From positions 62,001 through 126,000 of the forward strand of contig NZ_JAODBU010000013.1 in NCBI RefSeq assembly GCF_025336545.1: 64,000 nucleotides of DNA, in the 5' to 3' direction. The position numbers and the translations under genes were made by a program. Below the pieces are notes generated by a model that worked only from the letters and a program-made list of their open reading frames with translations, did not search any database and was not told where the DNA came from. Source of the stretch: Eubacterium_U album. GTDB taxonomy: Bacteria; Bacillota; Clostridia; Lachnospirales; Lachnospiraceae. Shown here in pieces: positions 41,278 to 49,578 of the stretch (the first letter of the stretch is position 1; every line of letters starts with the position of its first letter).

Positions 41278-42684
41278 TTATTTTATCATCATATTAATTT
41301 CATTAACCATTTCTCCAAGCCCATTGTTGTTTTGTTCTTTTGTTAGTTCTTTAATATAATTCTGTGGATTAATTGTTTTTCCATTATATGATACTTCACA
41401 TATTTTGAAATTTCTCAAATCCATGCCAAGCATATATTTCTCATAATCCAATTCTTCTTTATCGCTATAGTAGTTTTTCTTTTCCAACTTATCATAAAAT
41501 TCATCATGTACAAATTCGATGTTTTTTACTGTTGATGAAAGTTCTATCTTTTGCAACTCACTACAATTAATATTCCACACTTTTGTTCCCACTTCATACA
41601 TTCCATAAAGAAATGCTGATGACTCTACTGTTTCACATCCCTGCTCAACTTTAACTTCTTTTCGTCTTGATGGAATTCTTATAAGCTTCTTTCCATCTTT
41701 TGAATAAATTACACCATTTATTGATTTGTAATTAGGGTCATTTTCCATTACTTCGAAATTGTTTGTCGGAATTGAAGTTATTACATCTATATTTAATGGA
41801 GTATTAAATTTTACTGTTTCGATTTTTCTATTATGCTCAATTCTTGTTAACGCTCTATCTGTATAATATTTTGCAACATCACTTCCTAAGCATTCAAAGT
41901 TTCCCGGCATAGTAACTTCAGTAAGATTTACACATCCCCTTACTATATTTGCCGCAATCTTTTCTACACTTGCCGGAATTACTATTTTTTCTATTCCGGT
42001 TGCTGCAAATGCATATTTCCCTATTTCTTTAACCGTACTTGGAATATTTATTTCTTTTAAATTTTCGCTTCCGCTGAATGCCGCTTGTGGAATCTGTTCA
42101 ATTCCTTCTTCAATATTTACTTTGCTTAAACTATCAATTTCTGAAAAATTAGGAATTTTTCCCTGTCCCTTTATATTCATTACTCCATTTTTTAATGTAA
42201 TCTTTCCGCCTTTAATTGGCATGTTTATGTATTTTGTTTTTGTAAAATTAATTGCATCTTCTTCTAACTCTACAACTGATTTAAATTTAACATTTTTAAC
42301 TTCAGATTCATTAAATGCATGGCATCCGATTTTATTTAATGTCTTTGGAAATTCTATTTTTTTGATTCCTTTAACAAATCTAAATGCATCATCACAGACA
42401 GATTTTACACCTTCTTTGATAATTACTTTCTTTATCTTTCCACTATATTTTCCTGCATCAAATGTCATACTTTCCGGCATTTTTCCCTTACCATATATAG
42501 TGAGAACACCTTTTTTAAGTTTCCATTTAACTTTATTCTTTTTATTATTTTGCTTAATATTTTTTGTAGCATTAGCTCGTTTTGCAGCATATACATTTGT
42601 TGGTGCATTATAGGCACTCAAACATGATAGCATCATAGCTGCCACTAACATTATTGTGATAAATTTCGATATTCTTTTGCTCAT
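41278..42684 (-). CDS. BspA-type leucine-rich-repeat surface protein (paralogue 1)
   Basis: A 468-residue secreted protein. After a signal peptide (SKFITIMLVAAMMLSCLSAY) come repeats of the BspA/TpLRR type: IKKVIIKEGVKSVCDDAFRF, IKKIEFPKTLNKIGCHAFNE, LKEINIPSTVKEIGKYAFAA and IEKIVIPASVEKIAANIV, about ten in all. No LPxTG or membrane anchor follows. The family mediates adhesion to host or other bacteria in Bacteroidetes and Clostridia. The ATG at 42684 is chosen because GGGAGG lies seven bases upstream. The next gene, 42729-44117, is a close paralogue 44 bp away, so both are one transcript. Confidence 0.85.
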   Translation of the reverse strand: MSKRISKFITIMLVAAMMLSCLSAYNAPTNVYAAKRANATKNIKQNNKKNKVKWKLKKGVLTIYGKGKMPESMTFDAGKYSGKIKKVIIKEGVKSVCDDAFRFVKGIKKIEFPKTLNKIGCHAFNESEVKNVKFKSVVELEEDAINFTKTKYINMPIKGGKITLKNGVMNIKGQGKIPNFSEIDSLSKVNIEEGIEQIPQAAFSGSENLKEINIPSTVKEIGKYAFAATGIEKIVIPASVEKIAANIVRGCVNLTEVTMPGNFECLGSDVAKYYTDRALTRIEHNRKIETVKFNTPLNIDVITSIPTNNFEVMENDPNYKSINGVIYSKDGKKLIRIPSRRKEVKVEQGCETVESSAFLYGMYEVGTKVWNINCSELQKIELSSTVKNIEFVHDEFYDKLEKKNYYSDKEELDYEKYMLGMDLRNFKICEVSYNGKTINPQNYIKELTKEQNNNGLGEMVNEINMMIK

Positions 42685-42728
42685 AGAATTACCTCCCACA
42701 AGATTGTAATTTCATAATTAACAACTTT

Positions 42729-44117
42729 TTACTGATTTGACTTAATAGTGTTGTTTAATTCATCAGTCAAATCAAGCACACCATTATTTCTTGTTTTACC
42801 AAAAATCTGTTTAATAAACGTTTGTGGTTTTACCGTTCTTCCTTTATAAGTTATTTCCTGCAAATTAAAATCTCTCATACTTAAAGTTTCTATTGTTTCC
42901 AGATAATCTCCCATTTTGTTACACTGCTTTTTTTCTGTCCTATCATAATAATTATCTGTTTCAAGACAAATCTGCTTAACTGAATTTGCAAGTTCTATTT
43001 TTGTCAAATTACTACATCTTAAAAACCACTCATCGCCATCGCTTTCATACAATCCATAAAGAAACGCTGATGATGCTACATATTCACATCCATCTTCAAC
43101 TTTTAGTTCTGTTCTCTTTGATGGCACTCTTACTAAATTTCTTCCGTCTTTTGAATATATTACTCCATTTATCACTTTATAATTCGGGTCATTTTTTACT
43201 ACAACGAAATTATTTGTGTCAATACCTGATATAACATCTAAATTCAATGGTGTATTAAATTTTACAACATCCACATTTGTATCTCTCTTATCAATTACAT
43301 TTCTCATTGGAGTTGATTCTTCACCATCCCTGGCTATAAACTCAAATTCACCCGGCATTGTTACTTTTGTTAATTTACTGCATTCGCTAAATATATTTGG
43401 TCCGATTCTTTTTACACCAGATGGTATATTAATTTCCTTCAATCCTGTTTTTGAAAATGCATTTGCATTTATTTCTTCAACTGTCTTTGAAATCTTTAAT
43501 TTTTTCAAATTAGCACTTCCGGAAAATGCCCACATTGGCAAGATTGTTATTCCTTTTCCGATATTTATTTCTTTTACATATGCATTTCCCACTCTAACAG
43601 GTATTTCACCTTTACCGGTTATGTTCATCACACCATTTTTTAATGATATTTTTCCACCTTTAATAGGTATGTTTATGTATTTTGCATGATAAAGTTCTAA
43701 TCCGTTTTCTTTAATTTTAACTTTTGACTTTAATTCAACCTTTTTTAGTTTATTATACTCAAATGCATTTTCCCCTATTTCTTTTAATGACTTTGGAAAT
43801 TGCACTTCTTTTATGCTTTTTATAAAATAAAATGCATTATCACAAACAGACTCTACTCCCTCTTTAATAATAACCTTCTTTATTTTTCCCTTATACTTTT
43901 CATAATCAAAGGTCATATTATTTGGCATTTTTCCCTTCCCATATATTGTAAGTACACCTTTTTTAAGTTTCCACTTTACATTCTGCTTCGTATTTTTTGT
44001 TACAGTAACATGCTTAGCTGCGTATACGTTTGTTGTTATTCCGCACTCGCTCCAACAGGATAACACCATAACTGCCACCAACATGATTGTGATAAATTTA
44101 TATATTCTTTTACTCAT
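42729..44117 (-). CDS. BspA-type leucine-rich-repeat surface protein (paralogue 2)
   Basis: A 462-residue sister of the downstream protein, about 50-60% identical by eye. It shares the signal peptide (YKFITIMLVAVMVLSCWSEC), the KWKLKKGVLTIYGKGKMP opening, TpLRR repeats (IKEVQFPKSLKEIGENAFEY, LKKLKISKTVEEINANAFSK, LKEINIPSGVKRIGPNIFSE) and the C-terminal FKQIFGK-like stretch. AGGAGG lies seven bases before the ATG. The two copies clearly arose by tandem duplication, and divergence is highest in residues 240-290. It is the first gene of the pair; the 690-bp region upstream is non-coding. Confidence 0.85.
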   Translation of the reverse strand: MSKRIYKFITIMLVAVMVLSCWSECGITTNVYAAKHVTVTKNTKQNVKWKLKKGVLTIYGKGKMPNNMTFDYEKYKGKIKKVIIKEGVESVCDNAFYFIKSIKEVQFPKSLKEIGENAFEYNKLKKVELKSKVKIKENGLELYHAKYINIPIKGGKISLKNGVMNITGKGEIPVRVGNAYVKEINIGKGITILPMWAFSGSANLKKLKISKTVEEINANAFSKTGLKEINIPSGVKRIGPNIFSECSKLTKVTMPGEFEFIARDGEESTPMRNVIDKRDTNVDVVKFNTPLNLDVISGIDTNNFVVVKNDPNYKVINGVIYSKDGRNLVRVPSKRTELKVEDGCEYVASSAFLYGLYESDGDEWFLRCSNLTKIELANSVKQICLETDNYYDRTEKKQCNKMGDYLETIETLSMRDFNLQEITYKGRTVKPQTFIKQIFGKTRNNGVLDLTDELNNTIKSNQ

Positions 44118-44714
44118 AGAACTACCTCCTGCTAATGCATTTATTTTAATGTTCTTACTTTAACAAACGTATTTGTCGTATATAATATTGCATTTTTTAA
44201 CTATTATTAATTCCAATTATTATAAGTATTTATTTTACTTCTGATTATTTTATTATTTATACTATTACATCACCTCCAACTACTCTGCTTGTAAAATCCA
44301 ATAATACACATTTAATATCCATCAGATTTACTTCTTATTATTTGTCATCGTCACATCGTCTATGCAGCATATATGCTACACCAATTTACTGTTAATTTTT
44401 TTGTTATCTTATTTATAGTTGGAATTAATAAAATTATTTAGTTACTTAAAAATATCATATAAATCTTTTATAGTTTTATTAGGATTTTTGTTAAGAATTG
44501 TGTTAGATATGTCTAATCCCCCATATAAAACTAGCCTCTACGTGTCTTTATTGAATATATACTAGTTATATACTCATTGTATAAGTTTAAAATCTATGCG
44601 TCAATACGTTTTTATTTTGTCACAATTTGTTTTTTACTATTAGCCAACACTAATCTGTCATTACTTTTATTTAACAATTATATTTATTTTTTATTCAAAT
44701 CAAAATTAATCCCT
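44118..44714. other. 597 bp without a supported gene
   Basis: No open frame with start and SD is visible. A strong but empty ribosome binding site (GTTGGAGGTGATG on the minus strand near 44265-44279) is followed at once by stop codons, so it may be the remnant of a deleted gene. An ACAAA-CGTA-TTTGT palindrome lies at about 44163-44176. A 45-bp repeat is at 44434-44478, and the repeated promoter/terminator module adjoins at 44715. Confidence 0.6.
44434..44478. repeat. 45-bp direct repeat, copy 2
   Basis: Matches 41210-41254 with a single T/C difference. It lies in non-coding sequence upstream of the BspA-type pair. Confidence 0.8.
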
Positions 44715-44816
44715 TATATTATAAACGATATTAGAACACAAACCCGAACACATTTTAATGAAAAACTTTATGAATTTCACTAAAATATGTTCGGTTTGCA
44801 TTTTTCTTTATTTATT
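44715..44816 (-). repeat. Repeated terminator/promoter module, copy 2
   Basis: Same module as 40108-40209: the last codons Asn-Lys-stop of the lipoprotein gene, the AACCGAACATATTTTA/TAAAATGTGTTCGG hairpin, and a TATAAT near 44718-44723. Here no gene starts directly behind the promoter-like part; the next start on that strand is 600 bp away at 44117. Confidence 0.8.
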
Positions 44817-45575
44817 CATGGTTATACAATACTTTTCTAATTCCTCACTACTTAAACTTACATTATTTTTAATCACATTTTGAGTTGAAAATTTAGCTAT
44901 TTTTTCATCTGTTGGAAAATTTCTTATATAATCTTTTCCTTCTGATTTAAAAATACATTCATAATCATTTACCGGGTCATATGCATTTTCAACCAAATTG
45001 CTGTCCATTAAAAATAATATATATTTGTCACCAATTTTAGGATATTCTGAATCTGTTGTTTTCTTTTCTATTAATGTATTTTTTCTTTCTTCTACACTTA
45101 ATTCTTTAAATTTTTTATCTCCTACATTTTCAACTAACTGTTCTACTGTCATATAACCTCCATACAGCAAAACCGTTATTTTATCATTCGTATTTACGCT
45201 TCCTTTAAACTTTTCATTGACTTTTAGTTCCATAACAGTATATGGCTCTCCATATAATACTGTAAAAAACGTATTTTCAACTTCCCCTTCAATGATATAC
45301 TCAGAATTATTATATAATCCGTCTATCTCTTTACATGATTTTGCAAATGACATTGATGATTTAACAGAAGCCGCCTCTTCCTTCTGTTTTTCCGTAAATT
45401 TCATTTTTTTTATGTTTACAGTCTTATCAACTACATTTGTTTCATTCTCATTTGTAACCTCAGTCACTTCTTTTTTAGTATTTCGATATGTCAACTCATT
45501 TGTATTATTTTGACATCCACTTAGCATCAAAACTATTGATATTATTAAACACGTATAAATTAATTTACTATTCAT
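44808..45575 (-). CDS. Lipoprotein of unknown function
   Basis: A 255-residue lipoprotein: IYTCLIISIVLMLSGCQNNT ends in the lipobox LSGC, with Cys21 as first mature residue. The linker is threonine/glutamate-rich. The domain behind it (SAEKC-like SMSFAKSCKEIDGLYNNSEY ... FFTVLYGEPYTVMELKVNEK ... DKITVLLYGGYMTVEQLVEN) is probably a beta-barrel or OB-like domain; I do not recognise it. The last two codons (Asn-Lys) and the terminator belong to the repeated module. GAAGGTGG lies four bases before the ATG. Context suggests an envelope protein of the sigma regulon; this is inference only. Confidence 0.62.
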   Translation of the reverse strand: MNSKLIYTCLIISIVLMLSGCQNNTNELTYRNTKKEVTEVTNENETNVVDKTVNIKKMKFTEKQKEEAASVKSSMSFAKSCKEIDGLYNNSEYIIEGEVENTFFTVLYGEPYTVMELKVNEKFKGSVNTNDKITVLLYGGYMTVEQLVENVGDKKFKELSVEERKNTLIEKKTTDSEYPKIGDKYILFLMDSNLVENAYDPVNDYECIFKSEGKDYIRNFPTDEKIAKFSTQNVIKNNVSLSSEELEKYCITMNK

Positions 45576-45611
45576 TTTTCCACCTTCTTCGTCTTTTATT
45601 TGCGAAACATT

Positions 45612-45807
45612 CTACTTATATATATGATTTATATTATTGCAGTCAACTTTTGCCGGCTTATTTCTTTCAATCGCTGTATTTCCATTATCTGACAATATAT
45701 ATCTATCATCATAATTATACATAATAGAACTATTTTGTTTATTTGGCTGGTGGCTCAATCCCATTGCATGACCTATTTCATGCCCAACTAATCCTGTTCG
45801 TATTTTT
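45612..45807 (-). pseudogene. C-terminal fragment of a matrixin-like metzincin protease
   Basis: An open frame without a start reads RTGLVGHEIGHAMGLSHQPN and, after KQN, SSIMYNYDD. HEIGHAMGLSH is a perfect metzincin zinc motif (HExGHxxGxxH) and SIMY is the Met-turn, so the active-site half of a matrixin-type protease is preserved. The N-terminal part is gone. The frame runs into a TAA a few bases past the stop of the anti-sigma-like gene at 45824. It appears to be debris from recombination between the duplicated sigma loci. Confidence 0.85.
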
Positions 45808-45823
45808 ATTTATTTAATTGGAA

Positions 45824-47008
45824 TTAATAATCTGAATTCATCTCCACACTGACCCTTTTCAGTCCAAGTTCTTTATACTGTTTTTCTCTGGTTTTACTCA
45901 TTGTCTTATATTGTTTTTCAGTATATATTGCAACATCAATTATTTTTTGTTCCTTGCAATTTACTCTTATCTGTACCACTTTGCCATTGCTCTTTTCAAA
46001 ATAATAACTCATTATACCTGCCTGAACTTTTTCGTCTTCAGTCAAAGTGTATTCATAATGATATTTTGAATCCGTCTCTGCAAGGTTTGCTTTATTTATG
46101 ATTATTTCTTTAACTGTATCTGCATAATTTGTAAATAAGTTTTCATCCGCCTTTTCGTTATTATTTTCGACTTCATATTCATCAATATGAATGTATTCTA
46201 ATTGTTTATTTACTGCATCTATATTTACTATGATACTGTTGTCTTTTTGAAAATGTACTTCATAACTTGAATCGTAATTTGCATTTACATCCACATCATA
46301 TTCGCTTACATCAATATCGTATATATTTTTTATATACTTAGCTGCCAATTCTTTTGCTGCTTCTTTGGACATTCCATTACTACTTTTAATTTTTTCTTCA
46401 TTTTCAGCTACCTGTTCATCTGAAACAACTCCATCATAATTCTCTTCTGTTCCCCTGCGTTCCTGTCTTAAGCTATAATCTTCTTTGTATCCATAATCAA
46501 TTATTTGTAAAATCTGTTCATCAGTCATTTCTTTTTCAGGTATTACATAAGTTCTTGTTGTTGTTACAAATGTTATCTGTCCTTCTTTAGCATCTTCTTC
46601 TTTATCTACTACAGCAACTTTGCCTTCCGGAAATCTTCCTTCATTCTCATACTGCTCTCTCAACTTATCCATTCTTTCACGTTCAGAATCTGTAAGTTTT
46701 CTTGAATACGAATCTTTATCTGCATTTGACTTATCCATATCCGTAATCATTTGCTGTTTTTCTTTGTTCGACATGTCATTCATACGTTTCGATATTGCGT
46801 TAATTGTTGCTCCTGCCGTAACTGACATTATAAGAACAAGCACTGCTGCCATTGCAAATGCCGGTCTGATTTTTAATTTACGTCTTTCCTCAACCTGGCT
46901 TTCCGGTAATTCATCTAAAATTTTTTGTACTCTATCTTCATAAGATTTTGGTGTATTTATTTCTTCTTTTTTCGCCATCTCAAATATTTTTTTATCCATC
47001 CTATTCAT
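45824..47008 (-). CDS. Membrane anti-sigma-like protein (paralogue of 36972-38147)
   Basis: A 394-residue protein aligned end to end with that at 36972-38147. It has a cytoplasmic start (MNRMDKKIFEMAKKEEINTP), a membrane helix (AFAMAAVLVLIMSVTAGATI), and an outer domain closing with YEYTLTEDEKVQAGIMSYYF and QYKELGLKRVSVEMN. The ATG at 47008 is chosen over a GTG at 47017 because AAGGTGG lies five bases upstream of it, and the paralogue starts at the same codon. It follows an intact ECF sigma gene after 64 bp. Role as cognate anti-sigma is inferred from order and topology. Confidence 0.7.
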   Translation of the reverse strand: MNRMDKKIFEMAKKEEINTPKSYEDRVQKILDELPESQVEERRKLKIRPAFAMAAVLVLIMSVTAGATINAISKRMNDMSNKEKQQMITDMDKSNADKDSYSRKLTDSERERMDKLREQYENEGRFPEGKVAVVDKEEDAKEGQITFVTTTRTYVIPEKEMTDEQILQIIDYGYKEDYSLRQERRGTEENYDGVVSDEQVAENEEKIKSSNGMSKEAAKELAAKYIKNIYDIDVSEYDVDVNANYDSSYEVHFQKDNSIIVNIDAVNKQLEYIHIDEYEVENNNEKADENLFTNYADTVKEIIINKANLAETDSKYHYEYTLTEDEKVQAGIMSYYFEKSNGKVVQIRVNCKEQKIIDVAIYTEKQYKTMSKTREKQYKELGLKRVSVEMNSDY

Positions 47009-47072
47009 TTTAACCACCTTACACTTTCACTTCAGTAAAATCCACTTATAACACCTTACTATAAAATAGTAT

Positions 47073-47528
47073 TTATAATAACAATTTCAGTTTTTCTCTC
47101 GCTCTACTCAATCTGGATTTTACTGTACCCACTGACACTTCTAAGATTTGCGCTATTTCTTTTACCGTAAATCTTTCATAATAATACAAAATGACAACTT
47201 CTCTAAATTCTGCCGGAAGACTATTTACTAAATGTTTAAGTTCCAAATCATTCATATAATAGTTATTTTCAAACGTATTACTATCATCTGTCAAAATTTC
47301 TTTATTTCTTTTTGACATCATTCTTTTGGCTTCATTTGCCAAAATAGACATAATCCACCGCTTAAACTTTCCTTTATTTTTTAATTTATTCAGATTTTCA
47401 TATGCTTTCTTTATAGTTTCTGCAACCACATCTTCTGCATCTGTTTCATTCTTCACTATACTGAATGCAAATCTATACATCTGCCCTTTATACTTTTTTA
47501 TTAAGCCTATAAATTCTTCCTTTGTCAT
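47073..47528 (-). CDS. ECF sigma factor (intact paralogue of 38217-38624)
   Basis: A 151-residue ECF sigma factor with region 2 (MYRFAFSIVKNETDAEDVVA, KFKRWIMSILANEAKRM) and region 4 (LPAEFREVVILYYYERFTVK, EIAQILEVSVGTVKSRLSRA). The start ATG (47528) has AGAGGTT seven bases upstream. The promoter at 47571-47600 matches the one in front of the frameshifted paralogue. It is likely autoregulated and paired with the membrane protein encoded downstream at 45824-47008. Confidence 0.88.
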   Translation of the reverse strand: MTKEEFIGLIKKYKGQMYRFAFSIVKNETDAEDVVAETIKKAYENLNKLKNKGKFKRWIMSILANEAKRMMSKRNKEILTDDSNTFENNYYMNDLELKHLVNSLPAEFREVVILYYYERFTVKEIAQILEVSVGTVKSRLSRAREKLKLLL

Positions 47529-47570
47529 TTTGCAACCTCTGTTTTTCTTTTTTTGAGACGTCTCTATATA

Positions 47571-47600
47571 TTAGACACTTGAAACACCCAAATGGTTCCC
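47571..47600 (-). promoter_or_regulatory. ECF-type promoter of the second duplicated sigma locus
   Basis: GGGAACC (47600-47594) and GTCTAA (47576-47571) are separated by 17 bases on the minus strand, identical in sequence and spacing to 38743-38714. A GAGACGTCTC palindrome follows in both leaders. Confidence 0.75.
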
Positions 47601-47702
47601 GTAACTTTAAATTTTGGGTTAAATTTTAAATTTTATTTTTATTTCTAGTTTTTATTATTTTTGTTATTAAGTCAATTAAGTTTTTAGAAATAAAAAAAGC
47701 GA

Positions 47703-47730
47703 AGGCACATATGCTTTCGCATATATGCCT
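47703..47730 (-). terminator. Terminator of the aldolase/glycyl-radical operon
   Basis: Arms AGGCACATATGC (47703-47714) and GCATATATGCCT (47719-47730), with one mismatch, enclose TTTC. On the minus strand the stem is followed by TCGCTTTTTTTATTTC. It lies 30 bp past the stop of the aldolase gene. Confidence 0.88.
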
Positions 47731-47760
47731 CCTAATAGTGATGTATATTATTATGAAATT

Positions 47761-48438
47761 CTAGCAATCCATCATTGTTTTTCCTTCGCCAACTAATCCG
47801 GCAAAGTCATCTACGAACGCGTCAATTGCTGATGTAATTGCTGCATTCTTAATTAATCCTTCAATAACTGCTGTTCCAACTGTTGCAGCACCGATTCCGT
47901 ATTTTGTAAGTTCAAGAACCTGCTGTGAATTCTTAAAGCTTGCTGCTAATACTTCTGTGTTTAAACCATTGTTTTCAAAAATGTCATGGATATCCATAGC
48001 TGTCTTAATTCCATCATATCCCATGTTATCAATTCTGTTTACATAAGGTGCAGCGTATTTTGCTCCTGCCTTTGCAGCTAAAAATCCCTGCATTGGTGTG
48101 TAAATAGCTGTTGCTGTAATATTTACACCCTGTGCACTTAAAATCTTCATTGCCTTAAGTCCCTGTGGAGTTGTAGGAATCTTAACAAATGTATTTTCTC
48201 CAAGTCTTTCTCTAATTACTGCTGCTTCTTTAACCATGCCTTCAGCATCCTTAGAAACAACCTGAACATGAAGTTCACCGTCTTTTCCAACGATTTCTCT
48301 AAGTTCAGTTAATACTTCGTATGGATTTCTTCCACTCTTAGCTAAAATTGATGGGTTTGTTGTTACACCATCACATGGATATAAATCCCAAATCTCTCTT
48401 ACTTTTTCAATGTCTGCATCGTCAATAATAAATTTCAT
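47761..48438 (-). CDS. Fructose-6-phosphate-aldolase-like enzyme (FSA/TalC family)
   Basis: Small transaldolase-family class I aldolase of 225 residues. Landmarks are MKFIIDDADIEKVREIWDLY, CDGVTTNPSILAKSG, and the Schiff-base lysine in NTFVKIPTTPQGLKAM. GVNITATAIYTPMQGFLAAK, YVNRIDNMGYDG and LAASFKNSQQVLE follow. FSA enzymes use dihydroxyacetone or hydroxyacetone as donor. In E. coli the fsaA and fsaB genes lie beside glycyl-radical-enzyme genes, as here. I therefore expect it to cleave a 1-deoxyketose phosphate produced by the neighbouring radical enzyme rather than fructose 6-phosphate itself. AGGAGG lies seven bases before the ATG. It is the last gene of the operon. Confidence 0.9.
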   Translation of the reverse strand: MKFIIDDADIEKVREIWDLYPCDGVTTNPSILAKSGRNPYEVLTELREIVGKDGELHVQVVSKDAEGMVKEAAVIRERLGENTFVKIPTTPQGLKAMKILSAQGVNITATAIYTPMQGFLAAKAGAKYAAPYVNRIDNMGYDGIKTAMDIHDIFENNGLNTEVLAASFKNSQQVLELTKYGIGAATVGTAVIEGLIKNAAITSAIDAFVDDFAGLVGEGKTMMDC

Positions 48439-48517
48439 CTTAATTTCCTCCTAGAATATTGGATTGTATAATTTAGGGTATTTGCTTTCGCAAATATCAT
48501 AGTTGCCTTAGTTTTAT

Positions 48518-49429
48518 TTAAATCTCCAGAATCAGATTTTTGATTCCATTATCAGTCGCTATCTTTCCAAATGCCCTCATCTCACTATCTTTATACATCG
48601 GCGGATTATCTTCATAGCAAAACTTCATGTCAACCATATCATATTTTGCTTCCGCTAATGGATTATAATTCAGTAATTCATAATGCACATCCGGATAAAT
48701 ACCACTAATAAACTTTGCAATTTGGGCAATATTTTCTTCATTAGTGGTAATTCCCGGAATTAATGGAGTTCTGATAACTACTTCATCTTTCAAATCGGAG
48801 GTAAGCAGAATTTCAAGATTTTTCTTAATCAATTCATTGCTTACTCCTGTATATTTTTTATGTTGCTCTTCATCTATAATTTTGCAATCTGCAAATACAT
48901 GATCTAAATACTTTATTGCTTCTCTTACAACTTCTGACTTAACATTTAATGCTGTCTCAATTGATGTTGCAATTTTCTTTTCCTTTAACCCTTTAAGTAT
49001 TCCTATTGCAAATTCATGCTGGAACAGTGGCTCTCCGCCTGACAGCGTAACTCCACCTCCGTATTTGAAAAAAGGTTCATCTTTACTTGCTTCCTCAATT
49101 GCCTCTTCAACTGTCATCTCTCTCGAGTCCATTGTTAATGCAACTGCCGGGCATGCATCTATGATTTCTTCCCAATTTTCATCTTTAGAAATATCCAATT
49201 TAATATTTCCGTCATGTTCGTATACACCACCATTCTTTGCTGTGTGTACACATGTGTTGCAATGAATACATTTATTAGGGAAATACAATGGTCTTTGCTT
49301 TATTGAAATTCCCTCAGGATTCTGACACCATACGCATTTTAAAGTACATCCTTTTAAAAATATGGTTGTTCGAATTCCTTTTCCATCGTGTGTCGAGAAT
49401 CTTTTAAAATCAAATACATATCCTTTCAT
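48518..49429 (-). CDS. Glycyl-radical enzyme activase (radical SAM, PflC/YbiY type)
   Basis: Radical-SAM enzyme that installs the glycyl radical on its partner. The cluster motif CTLKCVWC (CxxxCxxC) lies in FLKGCTLKCVWCQNPEG. A ferredoxin-like insert with CIHCNTCVHTAKNGG follows, and GGGVTLSGGEPLFQ is the SAM-binding GGE segment. Only one auxiliary cysteine cluster set is clear; many GRE activases carry two. The ATG at 49429 is chosen because AAAGGTGG lies five bases before it; the GTG at 49438 overlaps that site. It sits between the radical enzyme and the aldolase, as in E. coli pflD-pflC. Confidence 0.92.
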   Translation of the reverse strand: MKGYVFDFKRFSTHDGKGIRTTIFLKGCTLKCVWCQNPEGISIKQRPLYFPNKCIHCNTCVHTAKNGGVYEHDGNIKLDISKDENWEEIIDACPAVALTMDSREMTVEEAIEEASKDEPFFKYGGGVTLSGGEPLFQHEFAIGILKGLKEKKIATSIETALNVKSEVVREAIKYLDHVFADCKIIDEEQHKKYTGVSNELIKKNLEILLTSDLKDEVVIRTPLIPGITTNEENIAQIAKFISGIYPDVHYELLNYNPLAEAKYDMVDMKFCYEDNPPMYKDSEMRAFGKIATDNGIKNLILEI

Positions 49430-49578
49430 AGATTCCACCTTTTTTCATTTGTCCTAAGAATACATGATGCATTTTTAGGATATCAAATTATATTCTAACA
49501 GGCAGTCTAACCTGTCTGCTTTACGTTTTCCTGCTATTTATATTTTACCTTTTTATTGTTTATTTTTAAACATCTATT

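Noticed and set aside
42122..42613. 163-codon plus-strand frame opposite the BspA-type gene
   Set aside because: Hydrophobic antisense shadow typical of AT-rich coding sequence; no SD, and the minus-strand frame has signal peptide, repeats and SD.
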